Of a stretch of 64,000 nt of DNA, positions 54,092-62,875 are shown piece after piece. The notes under the pieces were generated by a model, which saw only the letters and a program-made list of their open reading frames with translations, had not been told where the DNA came from and searched no databases. Position 1 is the stretch's first letter. Every line of letters begins with the position of its first letter. The translations under genes were made by a program, and so were the position numbers. Location: positions 110,936-174,935 of the forward strand of contig CAJUDM010000006.1 in assembly GCA_910584915.1 (NCBI GenBank), read 5' to 3'. The DNA is from an uncultured Lachnospiraceae bacterium. Its GTDB lineage: Bacteria > Bacillota > Clostridia > Lachnospirales > Lachnospiraceae.

Positions 54092-54448
54092 TCATCCCAC
54101 AGCCGGCGTCCTGTTCAGTTCCAGGCTGATCGCCAGCGCGCGGTTCACCTGATGCATCATCTTGTCATCGAGATGGCACACCCTGTCCTTCAACCTCATT
54201 TTATCTATCGTCCTCAGCTGCTCCAGTAAAATAACCGAATTTTTCTCCATCTGGTACTGATCTGCCCGAAGTTCTATATGAGTGGGCAGTTTCGCTTTGT
54301 TCTGTCTTGATGTAATCGCCGCACAGATAACCGTGGGGCTGTGCCTGTTTCCCGTGTCGTTCTGCACGATAAGTACCGGTCTCACGCCGCCCTGTTCAGA
54401 ACCAACCACGGGCCTTAAGTCGGCATAGTAAATATCTCCGCGTTTCAT
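54092..54448 (-). CDS. mazF: MazF/PemK-type endoribonuclease toxin
   Basis: mRNA interferase of 118 residues: [38 protein letters not shown] and [13 protein letters not shown] are the family core, with Arg and Thr catalytic candidates. GGAGG precedes the ATG at 54448. In Bacillus the order is alr, antitoxin, toxin; here alr is upstream but no antitoxin frame exists in the 282-base gap. Control may come from an unlinked antitoxin. Confidence 0.93.
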   Translation of the reverse strand: MKRGDIYYADLRPVVGSEQGGVRPVLIVQNDTGNRHSPTVICAAITSRQNKAKLPTHIELRADQYQMEKNSVILLEQLRTIDKMRLKDRVCHLDDKMMHQVNRALAISLELNRTPAVG

Positions 54449-54502
54449 AGAAATCCTCCATGCTGCCAATACCTGCAAATTGGGGCATCAGCACAAATTT
54501 GT

Positions 54503-54526
54503 CTGTGAAAAATTTATTTTTCACAG
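54503..54526 (-). repeat. AT-rich hairpin upstream of mazF
   Basis: CTGTGAAAAA-TTTA-TTTTTCACAG is a perfect 10-bp stem. On the minus strand it is preceded by GGTGAGTA, like the stem at 44538-44558. It lies in the alr-mazF gap and may affect expression of the toxin. Confidence 0.45.
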
Positions 54527-54634
54527 TACTCACCTCTTATTTTTTTCCTGCATTCTGATTTTGCAGGTGATATTTACAGTATTTCCCGTGGTTTTTATTT
54601 CATACACAGAAATGTGAAATTTGTTGCTGATCCA

Positions 54635-54681
54635 ATTTTATTTTCCTCGCGGCGTCCGGCACCGTTAACTAAATGACATCG
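54635..54681. mobile_element. Remnant of one end of the palindromic element (copy C)
   Basis: About 47 bases match the right end of copy B with a few substitutions: the TTTTATTTTCCTCGCGGC arm, CGTCCGGCACCGTTAACT and the terminal repeat AAATGACATCG. No second arm or end is present, so it is a decayed single end within the alr-mazF gap, where an antitoxin gene would be expected. Confidence 0.7.
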
Positions 54682-54730
54682 GTGTCATCTTCTCATCGTT
54701 TTTATGTTTCCTCGCCCGCACAATTTCCGC

Positions 54731-55882
54731 TCATTCGCCTCCGGTATATAATCTCGGGATGCGGCTGCCCAGGTCACAGGCAAGCTCATAGTTAAACCGT
54801 CCTGACAGCGCTCCCAACTCTTCCATCGTGATCTGCTCCTCCCCGTCTCTGCCGATCAGCGTCACCCGGTCCCCTTCCGCCGCCTCCGGAATCTTGGTCA
54901 CATCCACCATAAACTGATCCATACATACCCGCCCTAAGATGGGCGCTCTCTTTCCGCGGATCAAAACCTCGCCCTTTCCCGATAATCCCCGCGGATAGCC
55001 GTCCCCGTATCCCACCGGGATCGTCGCGATCCGCCGCCTTTTTTCGGTCACATAAGTACCGCCGTAACTGACCGCCACGCCCGCCGGGACTGTTTTTATA
55101 TAGACGATGTGGCTGTACAGGCTGAACACAGGAGAAAGTTCCATCTTCTCCCTGTCCATCTCCTCCGAAGGCCAGAGCCCGTACATGGCGATCCCCGCCC
55201 GCACAAGGGAAAGCTGGGTTTGGGGAAGTTCCATGATCGCCGCGCTGTTGGCACAATGTTTCAGCGGTATATCCATAGACAGCTCCCGCTCAAGCCTCTG
55301 CGTAAAGCCCGTAAAACGCCGGAACTGTTCCAGCGCATTTTTCTTATCTCTTTCATCCGCCCGGGCAAAATGGGTGTAGATTCCTTCGATCTCAAGCCCC
55401 GGCAGTTTTGATACCGTTTTTACAAAGTCAAAACCCGCCTGATCCGGAAAGATGCCGATCCGGGACATCCCCGTATCCACTTTTATGTGGATCTTTAACC
55501 GCCTTCCCTGCCTGAGCGCCTCCTCGGACAGTTGCTCTGCCATATCCATCCGAAATACCGTCGGACGGATATCCTCTTCCACCAATCTTTTATAGCAGTC
55601 GGGAAAGGTGTAGCCCAGGATCAGGATCGGTTTACACAGCCCGCCCTCCCGAAGCTCCAGCGCCTCCTCCACAGTCGCCACCGCATAGCCGAACACATAG
55701 TCAAGATGATCCAGCTTCCCTGCAATCTGCACCGCCCCGTGCCCGTAGCCGTTCGCCTTGATCACCGCAAGCATCTTTGTCTCCGGCAGAAGATTTTTCC
55801 GCAGACGCTCCATATTTTTTAAAGCGGCGTCCAAGTCCACCGCCGCGCAGACGCGTTTATATTTGTCTGGTATATATTTCAT
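54731..55882 (-). CDS. alr: Alanine racemase
   Basis: PLP enzyme of 383 residues making D-alanine for the cell wall. The PLP lysine is in MLAVIKANGYGHG (about K42), the catalytic Tyr in the later GVAVSYGGTYVT segment, and GVCMDQFMVDVT matches the C-terminal family motif (RVCMDQF). CGAGG precedes the ATG. It lies between nnr and mazF, a gene order conserved in many Firmicutes. Confidence 0.96.
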   Translation of the reverse strand: MKYIPDKYKRVCAAVDLDAALKNMERLRKNLLPETKMLAVIKANGYGHGAVQIAGKLDHLDYVFGYAVATVEEALELREGGLCKPILILGYTFPDCYKRLVEEDIRPTVFRMDMAEQLSEEALRQGRRLKIHIKVDTGMSRIGIFPDQAGFDFVKTVSKLPGLEIEGIYTHFARADERDKKNALEQFRRFTGFTQRLERELSMDIPLKHCANSAAIMELPQTQLSLVRAGIAMYGLWPSEEMDREKMELSPVFSLYSHIVYIKTVPAGVAVSYGGTYVTEKRRRIATIPVGYGDGYPRGLSGKGEVLIRGKRAPILGRVCMDQFMVDVTKIPEAAEGDRVTLIGRDGEEQITMEELGALSGRFNYELACDLGSRIPRLYTGGE

Positions 55883-55940
55883 ATTGTTACCTCGTTTTTA
55901 TGATCAGATTTTCTTTCCGGTTCAGATATCCGCGGACTCT

Positions 55941-57821
55941 TCATGAGTATTCCGCCCCTTCTCGCCGCTCCCCAACAGCATCTTTCCCATTTTGCTGCCC
56001 AAGCATCTCCGGCAGCGCCATAACGATATCTCCCGCCTTCATCGAAGCCTCCCCATATTTTCCGGCAGCCAGATCTCCCGCCAGCCCATGCAGATACACG
56101 GCATGGCAGACCGCCTGAAAATATGCCGCCTTTTTATCAGCTTCCTCTGTGCCCTTGCGAAGGCGCACCGCCGTAAACGCCGCCAGGGCGCCCATGATCC
56201 CGGACAGCACATCGCCGGAACCGGCGCTTGCCATGCCGCTGTTTCCGGTCTGATTGATATAATACTGAAAGTTCTTACTTTCTCCCGCGCAGCCGATCAC
56301 AGTAGCCGCATCTTTGCTGACTAAAATTGCGCCCGTCTCCCGGCAGTACTTTTCCAATCTCTCCATCCTCTCCCTCTGCATCTCCGACACGCTGCAATGC
56401 AGAAGCCTGGCAAACTCCGCCATATGGGGCGTCATGATCACTATGCCTCCCTGCCCGGTATATTTTTTTGCAAGTTCAGAGAGCCTCTCCGATGCCGCCA
56501 GCAGGTTCAGCCCGTCCGCGTCCAGGACAATCGGTTTGCAAAGATCCTTTTCTGACACGAGTGTCAGTATTTTTTCAAGGCTTGCCTCCGCGATATCCCC
56601 CTGACCGATACCAGGGCCAACGACAACCGCATCGCACCAGCCGAGCAGTTTCTCCCAGTCCGTATTTTCATCAAGCGCCCGGTACATTGCCTCCGGCAGC
56701 CAGGATATCACCAGTTCACGGTTTTCCGGCGGCGAAACCATCTGTAACATGCCGGCTCCGCTTCTAAACACCGCCTCCCCCGCCAGCAGCGCCGCTCCCG
56801 GCGCTCCGGCGCTTCCCGCAAAGAGAAGGACCTTTCCGTAGGTTCCCTTATGGCTGTTCTGTGTGCGCTTTACAAGCAATCGGAGACTGTCTTCCCCGGC
56901 AATCCCCATACCGCGTGACATCACTCTGCCGTCTGATGCCGCCCTGCCGATCGTGATCCCGGCGGGATATCTTCCCAGAAAGCTTTCTTCTGTGATCCCG
57001 ATATCCGCGACGATCGTTTCGCCGCAGATTTCCCTGCCCGGATAGAGCAGCATCCCTCTTTTCAGAAAGCCGAATGTCACGGTGAGATCCGCCCGGAACG
57101 CACAGCCGAGCACGCTGCCGTCCTGCGCCGAGACACCCGAGGGAATATCGAGCGCCGCCTTCTTCCCGCCGAGCCCGTTCAGCCATTCTATCTTCTCCTG
57201 ATAGTTCCCGGTGATCTGCCTGGATAAACCGATGCCGAACAGGGCGTCCACCACCAGATCGTACGCTCTGCCGCCTTCTTCTCTCTCCCGCTCTTTTTCC
57301 TGCCCTTTTTTCTGCGCTCTCCCACGCTTCCAATCATCGTCCGTTATGACCGTCAACGCTGATCCATCCCACTTACCGGTATTGTGTTTCGTTCTCTTTC
57401 CATCCGCCGCCTGCGCACAAAAAGAATCATCCGGAATCTGCCCATCCGCGCCGCCTTTTTCTCCCCGGCAAGTACGATACCGCTCCAATATCTCCATCTG
57501 TGTCCGCAGCGCAGAAGAATACTTTTCCCTCCCGCCGCTGACAAGCACCGTCACATCACAGCCCGACAGAAAAAGAAGGCGTGCCAGCGCCGCGCCGTCC
57601 CCGCCGTTGTTGCCATTCCCGCAGGCAATCAGAACCCGGGAGCCTTCCGCATAAATCCCCTGCCACCTTCGTCCGATGAGCTCCTTTGCCGCCAGCGCCG
57701 CCCGCTCCATCAACACAAGCTGCGGTATCCCGTAATGATCTATCGTATTTGCATCAGCCCGCTGCATTTCCTCAGCGCTCACTATATATTCCACTGTTAC
57801 ACCAAAACCTTTCCCTTTCAT
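55941..57821 (-). CDS. nnr: Bifunctional NAD(P)H-hydrate epimerase/dehydratase
   Basis: Metabolite repair enzyme of 626 residues. The N-terminal YjeF epimerase domain has CGNGNNGGDGAALARLL and VVDALFGIGLSR; the C-terminal ADP/ATP-dependent dehydratase has GSAGAPGAALLAGEAVFRSGAG, TPHMAEFARL and SGMASAGSGDVLSGIMGALAA. It is about 100 residues longer than usual because of a charged insert near 115-185 (KRGRAQKKGQEKEREREEGG). Its ATG overlaps the LRR gene stop (ATGA). Confidence 0.95.
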   Translation of the reverse strand: MKGKGFGVTVEYIVSAEEMQRADANTIDHYGIPQLVLMERAALAAKELIGRRWQGIYAEGSRVLIACGNGNNGGDGAALARLLFLSGCDVTVLVSGGREKYSSALRTQMEILERYRTCRGEKGGADGQIPDDSFCAQAADGKRTKHNTGKWDGSALTVITDDDWKRGRAQKKGQEKEREREEGGRAYDLVVDALFGIGLSRQITGNYQEKIEWLNGLGGKKAALDIPSGVSAQDGSVLGCAFRADLTVTFGFLKRGMLLYPGREICGETIVADIGITEESFLGRYPAGITIGRAASDGRVMSRGMGIAGEDSLRLLVKRTQNSHKGTYGKVLLFAGSAGAPGAALLAGEAVFRSGAGMLQMVSPPENRELVISWLPEAMYRALDENTDWEKLLGWCDAVVVGPGIGQGDIAEASLEKILTLVSEKDLCKPIVLDADGLNLLAASERLSELAKKYTGQGGIVIMTPHMAEFARLLHCSVSEMQRERMERLEKYCRETGAILVSKDAATVIGCAGESKNFQYYINQTGNSGMASAGSGDVLSGIMGALAAFTAVRLRKGTEEADKKAAYFQAVCHAVYLHGLAGDLAAGKYGEASMKAGDIVMALPEMLGQQNGKDAVGERREGAEYS

Positions 57822-58636
57822 GCCTCCTGTAACTCAGCCCTGTATGTTTCAACCAGTTGATCGAATTCCGCCAGATATCTCTCTAACTTTTCATCATCTT
57901 TCCCCTTGATCAGACGCTTTTTTCCCTTGCAGAGAAAATAGTAAGTCGTCCTCTTATCCCCCTCTGTGACAGAGCCTTTCCAGTAAGGTATTGCCGCCGA
58001 TCCCTTTAAACCGGGAATCCCTGCCACCAGCCTTGCAAGTTCGTCCATTTTGAACTGTGCAATATTCATATCAAGTTCCGTGATACGGCTCCCCAAAAGG
58101 CACAGATAATCCTTGTCCAGAACTTTATTTCCATACCAGGCAAAATGCGTGATACTGCTGCATGCCAACGGTTTCAGGCTTTCTATTTCCATCCTGGACC
58201 AGGCACGATTTCCTACAGCAAAATAGTCAAGGTGCGGTGCGGAAGCAACTTTTTCTATGGTATGCAGTCTGGAAAAATCATAGACTGCCAGCCCTTCCAG
58301 ATTCTCATTGTGGCTCATATCCCACAAATCCACAGCCCTTTGATTAAAGAAAAAATGGATATATTTTATATTGTTTAAATCGCTCAGCGGAGACAAATCA
58401 CTGATCATCTTATTTTTCCAGAAAGAGATCGCTTCAAATTGATCGCCAAATTGTTCGATCAAATACTCGAAGGATTCCTGATTCAGCCCGGATACCATCA
58501 GGGATCTGGCATCAGGATAGTACTTTAGACATTCCAACTGCTCTATTCCTGTCTTTCCGCCTCCGATCTCGTTCTGGACTATAGATACATCAAACAGGGC
58601 TCTACGACCCACCTCAAAGTTGGACAGATCCACCAT
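57818..58636 (-). CDS. Leucine-rich-repeat-like hypothetical protein
   Basis: Protein of 272 residues, no signal. Irregular repeats of about 22 residues (SDLSPLSDLNNIKYIHFFFNQ, NLEGLAVYDFSRLHTIEKVASAPHLDYFAVGN, CSSITHFAWYGNK, SRITELDMNIAQ) have the internalin/LRR spacing. The C-terminus (GDKRTTYYFLCKGKKRLIKGKDDEKLERYLAEF) is different. GGAGGAGG precedes the ATG at 58636. Probably a protein-binding scaffold; partner unknown. Confidence 0.72.
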   Translation of the reverse strand: MVDLSNFEVGRRALFDVSIVQNEIGGGKTGIEQLECLKYYPDARSLMVSGLNQESFEYLIEQFGDQFEAISFWKNKMISDLSPLSDLNNIKYIHFFFNQRAVDLWDMSHNENLEGLAVYDFSRLHTIEKVASAPHLDYFAVGNRAWSRMEIESLKPLACSSITHFAWYGNKVLDKDYLCLLGSRITELDMNIAQFKMDELARLVAGIPGLKGSAAIPYWKGSVTEGDKRTTYYFLCKGKKRLIKGKDDEKLERYLAEFDQLVETYRAELQEA

Positions 58637-58715
58637 ACAAAAACCTCCTCCACACACAGGAGAATACGCATTGCCAGCGCCTGCTCAGATAACTTCTCTC
58701 CCTGCCTGCCGGCGC

Positions 58716-59765
58716 CTATAACCCCCAGACACTAAAGTCAAACTGATTGACCACATCCCTCAACTCATCCAATTCCACTTGGTAAGTCTCCGCCGTCACT
58801 TCCTTTTCTCCACTGGCAAAGCACTCGGTCATATAGAGGTTCACCTCCCTGTCATAATGGGTATAATCTATATACCGATCCAGATTACAGATCAGTTCAG
58901 GATCGTTCTGGAAGAAGAACACCCGCACGTTATCACAGGAAAACAGGGACTCCATGATCACCTCATACTCCATAAGGCGCGCGTCCACCTCATTATCCTG
59001 CAGGCAGTCATACCAGAACAGGATGCTGTAGGGCGGAAAAAACACGAAAAACTCCGTATCGGGATTGTTCCTGATATGGGGCAGGATATGCTCCTCCATG
59101 TTTGCCGTCGCCGCCTCCACATAGGCGTCCTCCGGCACAAACTCCTCCGCCTTCTCCTCCGGCACATAATTGCTCAGGACATATTCCGCGTTATAGTATT
59201 CCCCGTAGTAATTCTTTCCATAGATAATGTGGAAATCGTCCGCCTCATCCTTGCCCGCCAAAGGCGCTATGATATAATCGAGCAGCACATCCCTGTTCCA
59301 CCAGTATTCCACATCGTTAAAAATATTATTGTCATAGTATATCTCAGGGACAGGATAAGCGTCCACATCCGTCCCGTTTGTGTAGGGCAGAAGATCGATC
59401 CCCAAAAATACAGCCTCCGGCATCTCATGGTGCGCCTCCACCACGCTCAAGATCCGGTCCTGATCCTTCGCGTGCGCCGCGTTGTAGGGCAGCTTCATCG
59501 TCTGAAGCCCCAATATATCTTCAAACCACTGCGTATTAAACTGCACCACCATCGAGGAGCCGAGGATAATGCTGTCATAGTCCATATTCTTCGCAATGCC
59601 CGGATTCTGCGTAAGCTGATTGTCCAGCACATACGGAAAACCCGGCAGAGGCTTATGATATTGAAAAAACGGATCTACATAAATGACCAACGCCGCTATC
59701 GCCGCAAGGCAGACGCCGGAGAACGCGCCGAAAACCGCCAGCCATCTCTTTTTATCATTCTTCAT
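58716..59765 (-). CDS. SGNH-type acyl transfer partner of the MBOAT protein
   Basis: Protein of 349 residues with one N-terminal membrane anchor (about 8-30) and an extracellular domain. The nucleophile is in SIILGSSMVVQFN and the Asp/His pair in YIDYTHYDREVN, the pattern of DltD/AlgX-like and related SGNH enzymes. Encoded 67 bases after an MBOAT O-acyltransferase, so the pair probably acetylates or acylates a surface polymer. AGGGA precedes the ATG. Confidence 0.78.
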   Translation of the reverse strand: MKNDKKRWLAVFGAFSGVCLAAIAALVIYVDPFFQYHKPLPGFPYVLDNQLTQNPGIAKNMDYDSIILGSSMVVQFNTQWFEDILGLQTMKLPYNAAHAKDQDRILSVVEAHHEMPEAVFLGIDLLPYTNGTDVDAYPVPEIYYDNNIFNDVEYWWNRDVLLDYIIAPLAGKDEADDFHIIYGKNYYGEYYNAEYVLSNYVPEEKAEEFVPEDAYVEAATANMEEHILPHIRNNPDTEFFVFFPPYSILFWYDCLQDNEVDARLMEYEVIMESLFSCDNVRVFFFQNDPELICNLDRYIDYTHYDREVNLYMTECFASGEKEVTAETYQVELDELRDVVNQFDFSVWGL

Positions 59766-59832
59766 GACTTACTTCCCTATCTATCTTTCTTTCATTCTCC
59801 CAAATATCGATAAGAAAACGGTATCACAAAAT

Positions 59833-61281
59833 CTAAAAATTAAAATACAGGAAAGAGCTGACACCCGCCAGCGAAATTACACAGTATAAAAACAATACCG
59901 CAGTCCCCATCGCTCCGGGAATGCCAAACCTGCTCCGCTCCGCCCTCTCTGCCGCGTTTTTCCCGATGAACGCCAGATAAAAAGCAAGGCACATAAACAG
60001 CACCCAGGGCAGATACTCCACAATAAATACCGAACCACAGGGCACCACCTGGAACAGATAATTCCACAGGTTTCCCTTAAAAAATACCGCGATCTCCGCC
60101 ATCGGAAGCCCGAATCCCCCGGTGAATATCTGTCTGTACATCTCGCACATCGCCCCAAGGTCCGGCGCCCTGAACGCCACAAACGCCAGATCCACAAAAC
60201 AAAACGTCAGAAATACCATCACCGGGCGGGGCAGTTTTTTAAAGAAAGGCCTTCCGAGATAGTCCAGAATATAACCGACGCCATGCATCACGCCCCAGAG
60301 CACAAAAGTCCAGTTCGCCCCGTGCCAGAGCCCGCTCAGAAAGAACACGATAAAACTGTTTCTGCAGGTTTTAAACTTCCCGTGCCGGTTCCCGCCAAGC
60401 GGAATATACACATATTTTGTGAAAAACCTCCCCAGCGTGATATGCCATCTCTTCCAGAATTCAATGATCCCCGCCGACTGATAGGGCGAATTAAAATTTA
60501 CCGGCAACTCGATATGCAGCATACAGCCGATCCCCTTTGCCATATCACAGTAACCGGAAAAATCAAAATAGAGCTGAAACGTATACAGCACAGAGATGAT
60601 GATCGCATTTGTGGAATCCAGCACTCCTATGGCGCCATATCCCCAGTCCACCACCTGCCCCAGCGTATCCGCCAGAATCACCTTCTTCGCCAGCCCCAGC
60701 GTAAAGAGCAGGATCCCTTTCGCGAACAGATCCCCATCCGGCATTTTTCTCTCCGGCGCGCGAAACTGCGCCATCATCTCCCCGTGGGTCACAATGGGGC
60801 CCGCGATCAACTGCGGAAAAAACACGACAAACAGCGTATACTCGATAAAGCCGCACCTTGCCGCCTCCCCCTTATAGGTATCCGCCAGAAAGGATATCTG
60901 CTGGAAGGTAAAAAAGCTGATGCCAAGAGGCAGTACGATATTCCTGAGCAGAAAGGATGTACCGAAAACTGCGTTGATATTTTCTGCGAAAAAGTCAAAA
61001 TATTTGAAATAGCACAACAACAGCAGGTTAAAAGTAACCCCTGCGATGATATAAACTCTCTTCCTCCCCCGGCATATCTGACAGTGAAAAAAATAGTTCA
61101 GGACAACGCTCAACCCCAGAAGAAGCAGGTAGGAAAGATTGAAATAGGCATAAAACCAGCAGGACATACCGATCACAAGAACCTGCGCAGCGGTATACTT
61201 TTTTATGCTGTTCAGAAAATAATAGCCTGCTAGCACAGCCGGCAGAAATAAAAAGATAAATATATACGAATTAAATAACAT
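59833..61281 (-). CDS. MBOAT family O-acyltransferase (AlgI/DltB-like)
   Basis: Integral membrane protein of 482 residues with about eleven helices. The catalytic His is in FFLSGLWHGANWTFVLWG; YFDFSGYCDMAKGIG and NFNSPYQSAGIIEFWKRWHITLGRFF are diagnostic of the PatA/AlgI group. It moves acyl groups across the membrane for the SGNH partner. The 57-bp tandem repeat array ends 14 bases upstream and supplies its weak ribosome binding region. Confidence 0.94.
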   Translation of the reverse strand: MLFNSYIFIFLFLPAVLAGYYFLNSIKKYTAAQVLVIGMSCWFYAYFNLSYLLLLGLSVVLNYFFHCQICRGRKRVYIIAGVTFNLLLLCYFKYFDFFAENINAVFGTSFLLRNIVLPLGISFFTFQQISFLADTYKGEAARCGFIEYTLFVVFFPQLIAGPIVTHGEMMAQFRAPERKMPDGDLFAKGILLFTLGLAKKVILADTLGQVVDWGYGAIGVLDSTNAIIISVLYTFQLYFDFSGYCDMAKGIGCMLHIELPVNFNSPYQSAGIIEFWKRWHITLGRFFTKYVYIPLGGNRHGKFKTCRNSFIVFFLSGLWHGANWTFVLWGVMHGVGYILDYLGRPFFKKLPRPVMVFLTFCFVDLAFVAFRAPDLGAMCEMYRQIFTGGFGLPMAEIAVFFKGNLWNYLFQVVPCGSVFIVEYLPWVLFMCLAFYLAFIGKNAAERAERSRFGIPGAMGTAVLFLYCVISLAGVSSFLYFNF

Positions 61282-61294
61282 AATTTATTCCAGT

Positions 61295-61478
61295 TCGGTC
61301 CATTCTAACTCACAAACGCTTCGCTTTTTGTTCCTATCCCTCGCTTTCAGCTCGGTCCGTTCCAACTCACAAACGCTTCGCTTTTTGTTCCTATCCCTCG
61401 CTTTCAGCTCGGTCCATTCCAACTCACAAACGCTTCGCTTTTTGTTCGTATCCCTCGCTTTCAGCTCGGTCTATTCTA
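61295..61478. repeat. 57-bp tandem repeat, three copies plus partial
   Basis: Units at 61295-61351, 61352-61408 and 61409-61465 differ by only a few bases; a 13-base partial unit (61466-61478) overlaps the last codons of the coiled-coil gene. The period equals 19 codons. Read on the minus strand in frame with that gene, it stays open for 61 codons after the TAG stop, giving TELKARDxNKKRSVCELEx three times, to a TAA five bases before the MBOAT ATG. Confidence 0.95.
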
Positions 61479-62115
61479 TATACCCATCTTCTTTGCGTTT
61501 GGGGCGGTACTCCTCGGGATGATAGTGCATGTCAAAAATATCGATGACGTCCCTGCCGAAAATATTGTGCATATAGGTATACAGTTCATAAGTGCTCGTC
61601 TCTCGCTCTTCCTTGAGGATCATGTTCTGCCGCAGTTCCTCTCTGGTTTTTTTGATCCAGTCATCATAGTACTCGATCTCTTTCCGGTTCTCCTCCAGAC
61701 GCTTGTAACAAAGTTCCATGGTCCTCAGCATCAACTGATAATTTGTCTCATCTATCTCGTCCAGAAGATCCTTTGCGTCGTCCTGCAGGTTTTCCAGCCG
61801 TCCGCTGCACTCTTCCACAAGCCTCCTGTGGCGGTCCATCTCCCTCTCGATCGCCTCGTCACGCTTCCCGTCGTAATGGTCCGCCAGCTTTATGATCTCA
61901 TCCATCAGCTTTCTCTTTAATGCCTTCAGCTTTTTCTGATCCGTATTGAACTTTCCCTGTTCCTTCAAAAGGTCATTTAGCTTTTTCTCCAGTTTTCTGA
62001 TTTCCGGCGTCTCATTCGTCTGTGTAAATAACTTGTGCCAGTTATGATCCAATGTCAGTATCGGCAGATTCATTTTTGCCAACGCCGGTTTATAGATTTC
62101 TTCTGTTCTCGACAT
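61471..62115 (-). CDS. Coiled-coil hypothetical protein
   Basis: Cytoplasmic protein of 214 residues, highly charged. Heptad-rich helices run from about 35 to 170 (RKLEKKLNDLLKEQGKF, EIEYYDDWIKKTREELRQN), ending in YMHNIFGRDVIDIFDMHYHPEEYRPKRK. No known domain recognised. AGAGGA precedes the ATG and the gene follows rex by 34 bases, so it is likely co-transcribed. The TAG stop corresponds to a TGG codon in the downstream repeats. Confidence 0.75.
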   Translation of the reverse strand: MSRTEEIYKPALAKMNLPILTLDHNWHKLFTQTNETPEIRKLEKKLNDLLKEQGKFNTDQKKLKALKRKLMDEIIKLADHYDGKRDEAIEREMDRHRRLVEECSGRLENLQDDAKDLLDEIDETNYQLMLRTMELCYKRLEENRKEIEYYDDWIKKTREELRQNMILKEERETSTYELYTYMHNIFGRDVIDIFDMHYHPEEYRPKRKEDGYIE

Positions 62116-62149
62116 AATGATTCCTCTTTTCCCGATATATTAAACAAGA

Positions 62150-62800
62150 TTATGACATCCCGTCATTTTTCAACAGAAATGATAACTTCATCAGGCTTTC
62201 GGATAGATGTACATTCTCCACCAGAATATGCGGCGGCACATTCAGATCGCAGTGGGCAAAATTCCAGATCGCACGAATGCCGCAACTCACAAGGTTTTCA
62301 GCCACTTCCACGGCACATGTCTTGGGGATTGTCAGCACAGCGATATCGATATCGTTTTCCTTCACAAAGCGCTCCATATTTTCCATCGGCTGCACTTCCA
62401 TATTCATGATCCTTTTGCCATAGAGCGCCGGATTATTGTCAAAGATCCCCTTGAACAAAAATCCGCGCCGCTGAAAGTTCATATAGTTTGCCAGAGCCTG
62501 CCCAAGATTTCCAGCCCCTACTATGATCAGTTGATGCGTCTTGTCAAGTCCCAGTATTTTCCCGATCTCCGCATACAGATACTCTACATTATAACCATAT
62601 CCCTGCTGTCCGAACCCCCCGAACTGGTTCAGATCCTGCCTGATCTGGGATGCCGTCACACGCATGATATCGCTGAGTTCCCTGGATGAAATTCTGGTGA
62701 CCCCCTCATCCTTCAACTCCCCCAGATACCGAAAATACCGCGGAAGCCTCCCGACCACAGCCTGTGAAATTTCCTTCGCTAACTCTTTTCCCTCTTCCAT
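62150..62800 (-). CDS. rex: Redox-sensing transcriptional repressor Rex
   Basis: NADH/NAD-sensing repressor of 216 residues. N-terminal winged helix (VVGRLPRYFRYLGELKDEGVTRISSRELSDIMRVTASQIRQDLNQFGGFGQQGYGYN) and Rossmann domain (IVGAGNLGQALANY) are typical; the C-terminal domain-swap helix is present. It controls fermentative and anaerobic genes. AGAGG precedes the ATG. A partial Rex-site-like TTGT-N11-AACA lies about 30 bases upstream, too weak to call. Confidence 0.96.
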   Translation of the reverse strand: MEEGKELAKEISQAVVGRLPRYFRYLGELKDEGVTRISSRELSDIMRVTASQIRQDLNQFGGFGQQGYGYNVEYLYAEIGKILGLDKTHQLIIVGAGNLGQALANYMNFQRRGFLFKGIFDNNPALYGKRIMNMEVQPMENMERFVKENDIDIAVLTIPKTCAVEVAENLVSCGIRAIWNFAHCDLNVPPHILVENVHLSESLMKLSFLLKNDGMS

Positions 62801-62875
62801 TCTAAAACCTCTTAAAATCTTTCTGCCGTTACCCTGTTGATATTTTTTTACAAAATCGTTCGTTTCACGATACCC

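Noticed and set aside
58779..59813. Long plus-strand open frame (344 codons) opposite the SGNH gene
   Set aside because: Composition and lack of motifs mark it as an antisense shadow of a well-supported gene.
61295..61478. Possible CRISPR array from three near-identical repeats
   Set aside because: The units are head to tail with no spacers, and the whole 57-bp period is conserved; it is a tandem duplication.
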